Assembly (NCBI GenBank): GCA_003214525.1
Contig: QCLN01000005.1
Location: 1-64,000, forward strand
DNA length: 64,000 bases
Direction: 5' to 3'
Origin: Pelagibacteraceae bacterium AG-414-M23
GTDB lineage: Bacteria > Pseudomonadota > Alphaproteobacteria > Pelagibacterales > Pelagibacteraceae
In this document: in pieces, positions 21,588 to 31,498 of the stretch
Numbering within the stretch: the first letter of the stretch is position 1
Layout of the letters: every line of letters begins with the position of its first letter
Notes under the pieces: generated by a model
Databases searched by the model: none
Seen by the model: the letters and a program-made list of their open reading frames with translations, nothing else
Told to the model about the DNA's origin: nothing
Made by a program: the position numbers and the translations under genes

Positions 21588-24239
21588 TTAAAAGTTTAAA
21601 GATATATCTCGATGTACAGAATTACATTTTGCAACAAGCTTGGCCTGATCTTTGGTTAAACGTGACTGGAGCCTTAAACCTATATTATGTTTTATTACTA
21701 AATTATATTTTTCAATTGCTGGCATTAAATTTACTGAAGCATCTTTTCTCCAATTCAACTCTTTATCAAACAACGTAAATACTTCTGAGCCTGTATCAGC
21801 AATCTTGTTAGCATCTATTTCTTCACTATCAATTGAAGAGTATAAATCGTCTAGTCTATTTGCAAGTTCCTCTGTTCCTGAAATTTCACCAAGTTTTTCA
21901 AAGAGATTATCAATCATTGAAAGTGAATTCTGATAATCTTCATTAGTTATATTTTTCTTTAAATTGCTAATGACTGGAGCAAGTTCACTTAACTTGTCAT
22001 GATCAATTATAAATAAAGCAATTTGATCTAAATTATCATATGCTTCATCAACATTTTTTCTATATCTTTTTGTCTGCGTATTTTTTGCTTTATTGATAAT
22101 TTCAAATTCTTTATTTTTAGATTTCCAATTTTCAGGTATTTGTTTAGTAATATCTTCAATTTTTAATTTATAATCTTCAATCTTTAACTCAATTTTATTT
22201 TTATCAGCTACATTATCTTTGTCTAAATTTCTAATTTCAGATTCTAATTTTTCTATTCTGTTACTTAATTTTCTAATTTTTTTCTCTTTTTTTCTTACGC
22301 CAAAATGAAGATCTCTATAATCTTGAACAAATAAATTGTATTCTTTTTCAGTTTTTTGAAGTTTTTTAACTAAAGCAAAAGTTCCTAATGCATTATCAAA
22401 ATGTTCCTCAAAAATATCCATTTTATCGTTGGGAAGATTAGTAGGTACTGATTTTTGAAACTCTAAGATGGCAGCTCTAATATTTTGTTCATTATTATTA
22501 TAAATCTCAAACTTATATTCTTGCAAACAATGTTGTAGCTTAGGATTCATTGGTGGAGGAGCTACATCAGATGTTAAGTATGTTCTTGCTGGTAAATAGT
22601 TTACTAAACTTGGATAAAAACCTACAATTCCAAGTCCTATTAATTGCAAAATTATAAATGGAACAACACCTTTCCAAATATTTAAAGTTGTAACGTACTT
22701 AGGAGCAACACCTTTTAAATAAAACAAAGCAAAACCAAATGGAGGGGTTAAAAAAGAAGTTTGTAAATTTACACCAATCATTACACCTAACCAAATAGCG
22801 CTAACGTTAGCGCCAGTTTCAGCTAACAATATTGGTGCAACGATAGGAACAACAACAACAGCAATTTCTATAAAATCTAAGAAAAATCCTAACAAAAATA
22901 TTACTGTCATAACGACAATAAACTGTATCCAAAATCCCCCTGGTAAATCTAGTAAAAATTCTCTTACTAATTCTTCTCCTCCAAAAGCTCTAAAGCCCGA
23001 GGTTAACATTGCTGCTCCTAGAAGAATTATAAATACCATCGAAGTAGTTACACAGGTTTCTGTAACAACTTCTTTTAAAACATTATCAACCTTATAAGCT
23101 CTCCAAAAACTCCAGGAAAGTCCAATTAAGAAAGTAATGGTAAAAAAAGCAGTTATTAGAATTGCAGTGAAATTTCTAGTTTCTAAAGCTTTAACGTTTA
23201 AATTATAATTATTTGAAATTATAAAAATAGGAATTATAGATATTATGGTTATTATTAATGGATAAAAAGCATCCTTTTTTCCTTGGTGAAGACGATAACC
23301 TGCCATCAAAGTTGCTCCTATAGCTCCAATGGAACCAGCTTGGTTTACAGTTGCTATACCCATTAATATAGATCCAAGAACTGCAAAAATTAATGCGAGT
23401 GGAGGGATTATTACCATAACAACTTTTGTCCAAAATTTAATATCTAGTTCACCTTTAAAAGGAACTGGTGGAGCTGCTTTTGGATTTAATCTTGCATATA
23501 TAAAAACATAAATCATATACAGCCCAACTAATACTAGGCCTGGTAGTAATGCTCCAAGAAACATATCTCCAGCACTTGTTGATCCTACTCTTAATTCACC
23601 AGGCATATTAAACTCTCCAGTGATTAATTTATAATCTGTTTGTCTAATTGTATTTGCTACGTCAGCAGCACTTGCTAACTGATCTGCTATAATAATTAAA
23701 ACAATTGATGGAGGTATTATTTGACCTAATGTTCCTGAAGAACATACAATTCCACTTGCAAGACTTCTGTCATATTTATTATTTAACATTGTTGGTAATG
23801 AAATAAGACCCATGGCAATTACTGTTGCTCCAACTATACCTGTAGTTGCTGCAAGCAATGCGCCAACAAAAATTACTGAAATACCTAATCCACCTGGGAT
23901 AGGACCAAATAACTGTCCCATCGTTACCAAAAGATCTTCTGCAATTTTAGATTTTTGCAACATTATACCCATAAAAATGAACAGAGGTATTGCAATTAAA
24001 GTATCGGTTTCTACATCCCAATAGTTGCTCCGGAAATTAGTAATACCTGCTGTTAACCATTCTATAGGTCCATCAGTTGCAAAATATGCGCTTACATTTC
24101 CTTCAAAAAGATATCCAAAAATAGCAGCAAGACCTATTGAAATAATTGCTGAACCCGGTAGTGCAAATGCAACTGGAAAACCAGAAGCTAATGCTGCTAT
24201 CATTATTAATACAAGTATTGTTAAAAATAGATGTTCCAT
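21588..24239 (-). CDS. dctM: TRAP transporter large permease (DctM) with approx. 300-aa charged C-terminal extension
   Basis: N-terminal GFPVAFALPGSA..., IPLFIFMGIMLQKSKIAEDLL, FLDFIEIAVVVVPIVAPIL, GVNLQTSFLTPPFGFALFYLKG; the residual C-terminus is Glu/Lys/Asn-rich and coiled-coil-like. Confidence 0.92.
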   Translation of the reverse strand: MEHLFLTILVLIMIAALASGFPVAFALPGSAIISIGLAAIFGYLFEGNVSAYFATDGPIEWLTAGITNFRSNYWDVETDTLIAIPLFIFMGIMLQKSKIAEDLLVTMGQLFGPIPGGLGISVIFVGALLAATTGIVGATVIAMGLISLPTMLNNKYDRSLASGIVCSSGTLGQIIPPSIVLIIIADQLASAADVANTIRQTDYKLITGEFNMPGELRVGSTSAGDMFLGALLPGLVLVGLYMIYVFIYARLNPKAAPPVPFKGELDIKFWTKVVMVIIPPLALIFAVLGSILMGIATVNQAGSIGAIGATLMAGYRLHQGKKDAFYPLIITIISIIPIFIISNNYNLNVKALETRNFTAILITAFFTITFLIGLSWSFWRAYKVDNVLKEVVTETCVTTSMVFIILLGAAMLTSGFRAFGGEELVREFLLDLPGGFWIQFIVVMTVIFLLGFFLDFIEIAVVVVPIVAPILLAETGANVSAIWLGVMIGVNLQTSFLTPPFGFALFYLKGVAPKYVTTLNIWKGVVPFIILQLIGLGIVGFYPSLVNYLPARTYLTSDVAPPPMNPKLQHCLQEYKFEIYNNNEQNIRAAILEFQKSVPTNLPNDKMDIFEEHFDNALGTFALVKKLQKTEKEYNLFVQDYRDLHFGVRKKEKKIRKLSNRIEKLESEIRNLDKDNVADKNKIELKIEDYKLKIEDITKQIPENWKSKNKEFEIINKAKNTQTKRYRKNVDEAYDNLDQIALFIIDHDKLSELAPVISNLKKNITNEDYQNSLSMIDNLFEKLGEISGTEELANRLDDLYSSIDSEEIDANKIADTGSEVFTLFDKELNWRKDASVNLMPAIEKYNLVIKHNIGLRLQSRLTKDQAKLVAKCNSVHRDISLNF

Positions 24240-24242
24240 AAT

Positions 24243-25226
24243 TTAATTTTTTAAAAGTTTATGACTGCTGCTCATAAAATAACTTGTAAATTGGATTAAC
24301 ATAGATACAGCAAATACAGCTAAATATATTGCCATCAAATAAAGTAAATAAAGACCATTTGATCCCTGCTGAGTAATTTCAAAAGAAATAACTGGGCCAT
24401 TAATAATACTTGCTTTACCTCCCATTCCTAAAAATATAACTATAAGGCAAAGAGGAATTCCTAATACCAATGATCCCATAGAGTTTGTCCAAGCTTTTTT
24501 CCGTTCACTAAAACCAGTGTATAAAACATCAACTCTTACATGACCTTCATGCATTAAAGCGTATGCACTAGCAAAAAGATAAAGTGCGGAGTACCAAAAA
24601 CGAACTAAATCTCCTTGAAAAGCCTGTTCATACTCAAATATAAATCTAGATAGAACAATTGCAAATTCACTAGCAACAACTAAAATTGCCAACCAAATAA
24701 ATCCTACTGTTCTTGTAAAATATCCAATGACAAATGAAATTAATATTAAAGGAAAATGAACATACGTAATTCTAAAGTTAGGAACAACTAATTTTACTTT
24801 TAAATATTCACCTAAAATTGGGCCAGTTAATTTTTCAACAACCATAAATGAAACTATTGCATCTGCAATTCCAACGATCAAAACTGCCCAAAAAGATGAA
24901 CGAATAATATAAGCAGTAAAATTGGTAAGAATTTTTGCATCAGATTCTAATGTTTGTTTAATGGATTTTAAAACATAAAAAACTACTACAAATAAGGATA
25001 TAAGGTAAAAAAATAATTGAATAAAAGCAAAAGATAATGTTGATCCTTCTAAAGGTTTGCTTAATTTTTTAAATCCAAATAAACCATATTGTGCAAATAG
25101 CTGCTTGATACCAGGCCAGTCAAACCAAACTGTTAAAATATTGTTTACTAAAAAAACAAAAGTAATTGCCAATATTGAATAGCTAAAAATTCTAATTAAT
25201 ATTGGTAAATTATTTTTTGTAACCAT
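24243..25226 (-). CDS. dctQ: TRAP transporter small permease
   Basis: LMHEGHVRVDVLYTGFSERKKAW and multi-TM profile; between dctM and dctP. Confidence 0.9.
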   Translation of the reverse strand: MVTKNNLPILIRIFSYSILAITFVFLVNNILTVWFDWPGIKQLFAQYGLFGFKKLSKPLEGSTLSFAFIQLFFYLISLFVVVFYVLKSIKQTLESDAKILTNFTAYIIRSSFWAVLIVGIADAIVSFMVVEKLTGPILGEYLKVKLVVPNFRITYVHFPLILISFVIGYFTRTVGFIWLAILVVASEFAIVLSRFIFEYEQAFQGDLVRFWYSALYLFASAYALMHEGHVRVDVLYTGFSERKKAWTNSMGSLVLGIPLCLIVIFLGMGGKASIINGPVISFEITQQGSNGLYLLYLMAIYLAVFAVSMLIQFTSYFMSSSHKLLKN

Positions 25227-25264
25227 AAAACGAAAAAAAATTTTTTTTAAAACCCTCTAAAATA

Positions 25265-25288
25265 AAGGGCCCTAAATAAAGGGCCCTT
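25265..25288 (-). promoter_or_regulatory. intercistronic stem-loop between dctP and dctQ (attenuator or mRNA 3'-end stabiliser)
   Basis: Perfect 9-bp stem AAGGGCCCT-aaataa-AGGGCCCTT. Confidence 0.8.
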
Positions 25289-25320
25289 ATATCAAATTTT
25301 AGTCTAACTTTAAGTACTAT

Positions 25321-26448
25321 TTATAGTCCTAAAGCTCTATTTCTTTGTGCAATATATGGTGAGTCGGACAAGTTTGTCCAAGCACCAATTTCTTTACGAG
25401 CTTTAACAAAAGCTGCGTGCGTTTTAGCTGCAAGCGCACTATGCTGTTGTACTTCTTCGTAAACTTCTGCAGCACCTTTGGCAAATGCGTCATAAACTTT
25501 ATCATTAAATTTCTCAAGTTTAACACCATGATCATTTACTAGACGAGCTAATGCAGCACCGTTTTTAGCATTGTACTCAGCCATTGTAATTTCATCAGCC
25601 CAAGCACAAGCAGTTTTAATTGTTATTTGATCTGATTTTGTCAAACTTGTAAACCATGATTTGTTTACACCACATGCTAACATCGAACCAGGTTCGTGCA
25701 TACCAGGATAGTAATAGTATTTAGCAGCTTCATGGAACTTCATAGCTTCATCATTCCAAGGACCTACCCATTCAGTTGCATCAATTGCACCTGAAACAAG
25801 GTTTTCATAAATTTGTCCACCAGGAAGTGAAATTGGAGAACCTCCAAGTTTTCCAAGAACTTGTCCGCCTAATCCAGGCATACGCATTTTTAAACCTTTA
25901 AAGTCATTAGCTGATCTAATTTTTTTGTTAAACCAACCACCCATTTGTACTCCTGTATTACCAGCAATAAAGCTTTGAGTTCCATAATCATCCGTTAGTT
26001 CATCCCAAAGAGCTTGTCCTCCACCATGGTGAATCCAAGCATTTATTTCTGAGTAAGTGAAACCAAATGGACAAGCTGTAAAGTATCCAAAAGCTGGGTG
26101 TTTTTTAACCCAGTAGTAGTCGGCAGCATGATACATTTGTGAGTTACCTGAAGCAACTTCATCAAATGAGTCAAATGCTTTTACTCTTTCACCAGAAGCA
26201 TAATAAGTAACTTGTATACGTCCGTCACTCATGTCTGCTAGTCTTTTTGCAAATCTTTGCGCGCCAGTACCTAGACCAGGAAAATCTCTTGGCCAAGTAG
26301 CCACCATTGCAGCTTCAATTCTTTCAGCAGCAACAGCTGGAGCAGCTAAAGATGATGCGGCTACAGCAGCAACACCAGTTGCAGCAGCAGCTTTAAAGAA
26401 CTTACGTCTTGAAGGAGTTTTCTTCAAAACTTTTTTATCTTTAATCAT
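25321..26448 (-). CDS. dctP: TRAP transporter substrate-binding protein
   Basis: Tat-like SRRKFFKAAAATGVAAVAASSLAAPAVAA signal; WPRDFPGLGTGAQRFAKRLADMSDGRIQVTYYASGE. Confidence 0.93.
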   Translation of the reverse strand: MIKDKKVLKKTPSRRKFFKAAAATGVAAVAASSLAAPAVAAERIEAAMVATWPRDFPGLGTGAQRFAKRLADMSDGRIQVTYYASGERVKAFDSFDEVASGNSQMYHAADYYWVKKHPAFGYFTACPFGFTYSEINAWIHHGGGQALWDELTDDYGTQSFIAGNTGVQMGGWFNKKIRSANDFKGLKMRMPGLGGQVLGKLGGSPISLPGGQIYENLVSGAIDATEWVGPWNDEAMKFHEAAKYYYYPGMHEPGSMLACGVNKSWFTSLTKSDQITIKTACAWADEITMAEYNAKNGAALARLVNDHGVKLEKFNDKVYDAFAKGAAEVYEEVQQHSALAAKTHAAFVKARKEIGAWTNLSDSPYIAQRNRALGL

Positions 26449-26590
26449 TTTCTCTCCTCTTTTTGTTAATTAACTAATTAGAGTTAAACACATTATAATG
26501 AGAGAGTCCTTTAAAAATTTTACGCAGTAAATAGATTAATAGAAAAATATGATATGAATTAATTAAAATTACAATCTAGAATTGAAACTT

Positions 26591-27964
26591 TTAATTTAGA
26601 TCAAAAATTTTTCCTGGATTCATTATATTGTTTGGATCCATACTTCTTTTTATGGATTTCATTGCTGGCAAGTTATCAGGATGTTGTTTTAATAAATAAT
26701 GTTTTTTTTGTAAACCGATGCCGTGTTCCCCAGTTATTGTTCCTTCTAGCTCTAAAGCTTTTTGAATAAGTTTGTCACTATAATCTCTTATTAGTTTTTG
26801 TTTTTCCTCATCATTAGGATCATACAGTATAATAGAGTGAAAATTACCATCTCCAACATGACCAACCATTGGAGCAATTAAACCATTATCTTTAACATGT
26901 TTTTCAGCCCAGGAAACACATTCTACAAGTTTTGAAATTGGAACACATATATCTGTTGAATATACTTTCATATTATTACCTAAAGCTTTGACTGAATAAT
27001 AAACATCATGTCTTGCCTGCCATAACTTGTTTCTTTCTTCAATTGATTCAGCCCATTTAAAATCACCACCTCCATTATTTTTCGATAATTCTTCAACAAT
27101 TTTTATTGCCTCTTTATTTGACTGTTCACTTCCATGAAATTCAAAAAAAAGAGTTGGAGAAGCTTTTACATTTTCTAATTTAGAATATTTAATACTTATT
27201 TCCATTTGATCTTTGTTTAGCATTTCAATTCTTGCAATATTAACTCCATATTGAATTACTTCTTGGGATGTTAAAACTGCCGAGTCTAGATCAGGAAAAT
27301 AACAAACAGCACTCATAATACTTTCTGGAATTGGAGATAGCCTTAATTGCACTTCAGTTATAATTCCTAGTGTTCCTTCAGAACCAATAAACAAATTAGT
27401 TAAATTATATCCTGCAGAAGATTTTTTTGCTCTACCTCCTGTTTTAATAATTTCTCCATTAGCTAAAACAACTGTTAATCCTGTTATTATTGTTCGCATT
27501 GTTCCATATTTTACCGCCATAGTTCCTGAAGCAGAAGTTGCTGCCATTCCACCGAGAGCAGCATCAGCGCCTGGATCAATAGGGAAAAAAACTCCATCTT
27601 CTCTTAAATATTCATTTAATTGTTTTCTTGTTACGTTCGCTTGAACTCTGCAATCAAAATCAGCTGCATTAACACTTAAAACTTTATTCATTTTTTCTAA
27701 AGAAATTGTAATACCATTTTCATTACCTACTACATTTCCTTCAAGAGAAGTTCCTGTTCCAAATGGAACAGTGGGAATTTTGTGATCATTACATAACTTT
27801 AGTATTTTTGAAACTTCTTCATTTGTTTCTGGAAAAACTACCGCTTGGGATAAAACTGGATCATATGTATCCTCGCCTCGAGCATAGTTTGCTCTTGTAG
27901 ACTCGGACATTGAAAATCTACCATTAAAAATTTTTTTTAATTCTTTTTGTACCTGTTCGTTCAT
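26591..27964 (-). CDS. FAD-binding oxidoreductase, glycolate oxidase GlcD / D-lactate dehydrogenase family
   Basis: PFGTGTSLEGNVVG; FIGSEGTLGIITEVQLRLSPIPE; HVGDGNFHSIIL; GTITGEHGIGLQKK. Confidence 0.9.
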   Translation of the reverse strand: MNEQVQKELKKIFNGRFSMSESTRANYARGEDTYDPVLSQAVVFPETNEEVSKILKLCNDHKIPTVPFGTGTSLEGNVVGNENGITISLEKMNKVLSVNAADFDCRVQANVTRKQLNEYLREDGVFFPIDPGADAALGGMAATSASGTMAVKYGTMRTIITGLTVVLANGEIIKTGGRAKKSSAGYNLTNLFIGSEGTLGIITEVQLRLSPIPESIMSAVCYFPDLDSAVLTSQEVIQYGVNIARIEMLNKDQMEISIKYSKLENVKASPTLFFEFHGSEQSNKEAIKIVEELSKNNGGGDFKWAESIEERNKLWQARHDVYYSVKALGNNMKVYSTDICVPISKLVECVSWAEKHVKDNGLIAPMVGHVGDGNFHSIILYDPNDEEKQKLIRDYSDKLIQKALELEGTITGEHGIGLQKKHYLLKQHPDNLPAMKSIKRSMDPNNIMNPGKIFDLN

Positions 27965-28008
27965 TTTTTTTAAGATAATATAAAATTTATATAATAAAAT
28001 ATACTATA

Positions 28009-29172
28009 TTAACTTAGCATTTTTTTAATATTTTCTAAGGCTTGAGAAATATTATCTTGAGAAGCTGCAAAACTAAATCTTACATGATTCACAGCTTTTT
28101 TACCAAAAGATGTACCTGGAATAATTGCTACTCCAGCTTCATGAAGGCATTTTTTTGCAAATTCTTCTCCATTCATTCCGGTTCCTATAACATTTGGAAA
28201 TGCATAAAATGCTCCACCAGGTAAACTACACTCAATTCCATTAATGCTATTTAGTCCATTAAATATTAATTTTCTTCTTTTAGAAAATTTTTCCATCATA
28301 AAATTTATTGGTTCATCTGTACCATCAAGAGCAGAAATTCCTCCAAATTGAATAGCTGCATTTACACATGAATGGTTATTTACACAAAACTTTATAACAT
28401 GTTCTACCAATTTTTCTGGCCATACTGACCAACCTAATCTCCAACCAGTCATTGAATAGGCTTTGCTCCATCCGTCGAGAACTATTAATCGATCATATAA
28501 TTCTGGATAATTAAAAAAAGTTGGCATTTTTTTTCCATCAAAAATTTGCCTGCTATAAATTTCATCACTTAAAATTGCAACATTCGGAAATTTTTTTAAA
28601 CCTTCTGCTAATTTATCTATTTGTTTTTTCTCTGTAAAAGCACCCGAAGGATTATTAGGATTATTTAATATAATTAATCGAGTATTGTTGTTAATTAACG
28701 ATAATATTTTTTCAGGATTTATTGAAAAATCTTTATTCTCAAGCATATTAATTGGCACTGCTTTTGCTCCAGTATAATTAATCATAGACTCATAAATTGG
28801 AAAACCTGGATCTGGATAAATAATTTCAGCTTCTGGTTCGCCAAATAATGTAATTGCATAATACATTGTTGGTTTACCACCAGGCATAATAATTACTCTT
28901 TCAGGATCAATATCTACATTGTAAAGTTTTTTTATTTTTCTTGTAACAGCTTGTCTACATTCGATTATTCCATTTGGTAAAACATATCCATGATGACCAT
29001 CATCTAATGCTTTTTTTGCTGCTTCTACAACGTGTTTTGGCGATTTAAAATCTGGTTGACCTATACTTAAATGAATTATTTTCTTTCCATCTGATTCTAA
29101 TTTTTTTGCTTCTGCTAGAATTTTAAAAGCCGACTCTGTACCTAATCTTTCAAGGTTTTTTGCAAGTTTCAT
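28009..29172 (-). CDS. PLP-dependent aminotransferase, class I/II
   Basis: HLSIGQPDFKSPKHVVEAA; NNPNNPSGAF; DGWSKAYSMTGWRLGW. Confidence 0.93.
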   Translation of the reverse strand: MKLAKNLERLGTESAFKILAEAKKLESDGKKIIHLSIGQPDFKSPKHVVEAAKKALDDGHHGYVLPNGIIECRQAVTRKIKKLYNVDIDPERVIIMPGGKPTMYYAITLFGEPEAEIIYPDPGFPIYESMINYTGAKAVPINMLENKDFSINPEKILSLINNNTRLIILNNPNNPSGAFTEKKQIDKLAEGLKKFPNVAILSDEIYSRQIFDGKKMPTFFNYPELYDRLIVLDGWSKAYSMTGWRLGWSVWPEKLVEHVIKFCVNNHSCVNAAIQFGGISALDGTDEPINFMMEKFSKRRKLIFNGLNSINGIECSLPGGAFYAFPNVIGTGMNGEEFAKKCLHEAGVAIIPGTSFGKKAVNHVRFSFAASQDNISQALENIKKMLS

Positions 29173-29177
29173 AATTA

Positions 29178-30329
29178 TTATTTCTTAAAAATAATTTTTG
29201 AACTATTTAATTCTTTTAAATTTTTACAGCCCATTAATAACATATTTCTCTCAATTTCTTTTTGCATATTTTGCAATGCACGTTCCACGCCTGCTTGACC
29301 GCCTGCTGCAAGAGAAAATAAAAACATTTTTCCAAAACTACAAGCTTTGGCACCTGCTGCAATTGCTTTTAAAACATGAGTTCCTCTTCTAACTCCACCA
29401 TCTAATATAATTTCTAATTTATCACCAACTGCATCTGAAATTTCTTTAAGTTGATCGAATGGAGATCTTGATCCATCTAATTGTCTTCCACCGTGATTTG
29501 AAAGAAATATTGCAGTACATCCAATATCAATTGCTTTTTTTGCATCCTCAACTGACATTACCCCTTTTAACGCAAATGGACCATTCCATTTTTTTATACA
29601 GTATTCTGCATCTTGCCAGTTCATTCCTGGATCATACTGTTCGTTCACATATTCTATAACTGATTTAGTTATATTAGTTCCTTTATCAGTTTTATGTTTA
29701 ACGTTTGAAAGCTCAAATTTTTTATTTGTTAAATAATTAAATACCCAACTTGGTTTTGCTGCAAATTCAAATAAACTTTTTATCGTAAGTTTTGGAGGAG
29801 TAGTAAAACCTGTTCTATGATCTCTCTCTCTGTTACCGGCTACTATTGTATCAACTGTCAAACATAAGCCATCAAAGTTTGCTCTTTTACATCTATCAAT
29901 CAAATCGTCTGTAATAGATTTATCTTTATGAATATAAAGTTGAAATAATTTTGGACCACTTGAAACATTTGCTATCTCTTCAATGGATGATGTGGCCATA
30001 GTAGACATACCATACATTGTTCCTAATTTTTCAGCTGCTTTTGCTGAAGCTCTATCTCCTTCTGGGTCGTACAATCTTTGCATAGCTGTAGGAGATAAAA
30101 AAATTGGCATACTTATTTTTCTGCCAAAAATTTCTGTTGAAATGTCTGGTTTTCCACCACCAGCTAAAACATTTGGAATTAAATCACACTGATTAAAAGA
30201 CTCTGTATTTCTTTTTAAGGTTGTTTCATCATCTGAGCCTCCATCAATATAATGAAAAATTGGAGATGGTAATTTTTTTTTTGCTAATTTTCTGAAGTCA
30301 TCAAAATTATGACAATCATTTAGATTCAT
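29178..30329 (-). CDS. FMN-dependent alpha-hydroxy-acid dehydrogenase (lldD-like), copy 1
   Basis: PIFHYIDGGSDDETT; LSNHGGRQLDGSRSPFDQL; DGGVRRGTHVLKAIAAGAKA. Confidence 0.92.
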   Translation of the reverse strand: MNLNDCHNFDDFRKLAKKKLPSPIFHYIDGGSDDETTLKRNTESFNQCDLIPNVLAGGGKPDISTEIFGRKISMPIFLSPTAMQRLYDPEGDRASAKAAEKLGTMYGMSTMATSSIEEIANVSSGPKLFQLYIHKDKSITDDLIDRCKRANFDGLCLTVDTIVAGNRERDHRTGFTTPPKLTIKSLFEFAAKPSWVFNYLTNKKFELSNVKHKTDKGTNITKSVIEYVNEQYDPGMNWQDAEYCIKKWNGPFALKGVMSVEDAKKAIDIGCTAIFLSNHGGRQLDGSRSPFDQLKEISDAVGDKLEIILDGGVRRGTHVLKAIAAGAKACSFGKMFLFSLAAGGQAGVERALQNMQKEIERNMLLMGCKNLKELNSSKIIFKK

Positions 30330-31480
30330 ACTTTTCTAAACCTTAAATTGTTTCTATTTAAATCACTTATTTTTTTACAGCCCATAAGTTTCATATCTCT
30401 CTCGAGTTCAGCCTTGTACTGTCCTAAAGCTCTTTCAACGCCAGCTTGGCCTGCTGCAGCTAGAGCATAAAGATAGAGTCTTCCACCAGAACATGCTTTA
30501 GCACCAATAGATAAAGCTTTAAGCATATGAGTTCCTCTTTGGAATCCTCCTTCACAAATAACATCTATTTTATCGCCAACCGCATCTACAATTTCTGCTA
30601 ATTGATCAAATGGTGATCTTGATCCATCAAGTTGTCTTCCTCCATGATTTGAAACCATTATTCCTGTGCATCCAATATCAACTGCTTTTTTAGCATCCTC
30701 AACGCTCATCACTCCTTTAAGTGCAAAATGACCTCCCCATTGAGAACATAATTTTTCAGCATCATTCCAATCCATAGATTGATCCAACATAGTAGAAAAA
30801 TAATTACCAATAGAAGTATTCGTGCTAGTACCTTCTTTTACATAATCTTGAAGATGGGGTAATTCAAACTTACCTTTTGTTAAATAGTTTATTCCCCACA
30901 TTGGTTTTGTAGCAAAACTATATAAACTTGATAATGTAAGTTTAGGAGGAGATGTAAACCCAGTCCTAAGATCTCTTTCACGATTTCCTCCCGTTATTGT
31001 ATCTACTGTCAAAGCCAAAACATCAAACTTTGCTGCCTTTGCTCTTTCCAAACAAGAATCATTTAAACCTCTATCTTTATGAAAATAAAACTGAAACATT
31101 TTTGGTGTATCAATTAATGAAGCTATTTCTTCAACACTTACAGTAGCTAAAGCTGAAACTCCAAACATGGTATTAAATTTTTGAGCAGCTTTTCCTACTG
31201 CTCTTTCTCCATCATAGTGAAATAATCTTTGTAAAGCAGTTGGCGCACAATAAAAAGGAAGATCAATTTTTTTTCCAAAAATTGTTGTAGATAAATCAAT
31301 ATTTTCAACGCCTCTTAATATATTTGGAACTAAATCAACATCATTGAATGAACTTGTATTTCTTTGATATGTAATTTCATCGTCAGCAGCACCATCTATA
31401 TAATGAAATATTGGTGAGGGTAATTTTTTTTTCGCTAATTTTCTAAAATCATTAAAATTATGACAATCTTTTAAATTCAT
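30326..31480 (-). CDS. FMN-dependent alpha-hydroxy-acid dehydrogenase (lldD-like), copy 2
   Basis: Paralog of 29178-30329 by shared length and motifs (MNLKDCHNFNDFRKLAKKKLPSPIFHYIDG...); 4-nt overlap with it. Confidence 0.92.
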   Translation of the reverse strand: MNLKDCHNFNDFRKLAKKKLPSPIFHYIDGAADDEITYQRNTSSFNDVDLVPNILRGVENIDLSTTIFGKKIDLPFYCAPTALQRLFHYDGERAVGKAAQKFNTMFGVSALATVSVEEIASLIDTPKMFQFYFHKDRGLNDSCLERAKAAKFDVLALTVDTITGGNRERDLRTGFTSPPKLTLSSLYSFATKPMWGINYLTKGKFELPHLQDYVKEGTSTNTSIGNYFSTMLDQSMDWNDAEKLCSQWGGHFALKGVMSVEDAKKAVDIGCTGIMVSNHGGRQLDGSRSPFDQLAEIVDAVGDKIDVICEGGFQRGTHMLKALSIGAKACSGGRLYLYALAAAGQAGVERALGQYKAELERDMKLMGCKKISDLNRNNLRFRKV

Positions 31481-31498
31481 ATTTATCTTGATTATTTT

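Noticed and set aside
25233-25248. A8T8 palindrome downstream of dctP considered as a terminator on its own
   Set aside because: Pure A/T stem, too weak alone; the GGGCCC stem nearby is the stronger candidate element.
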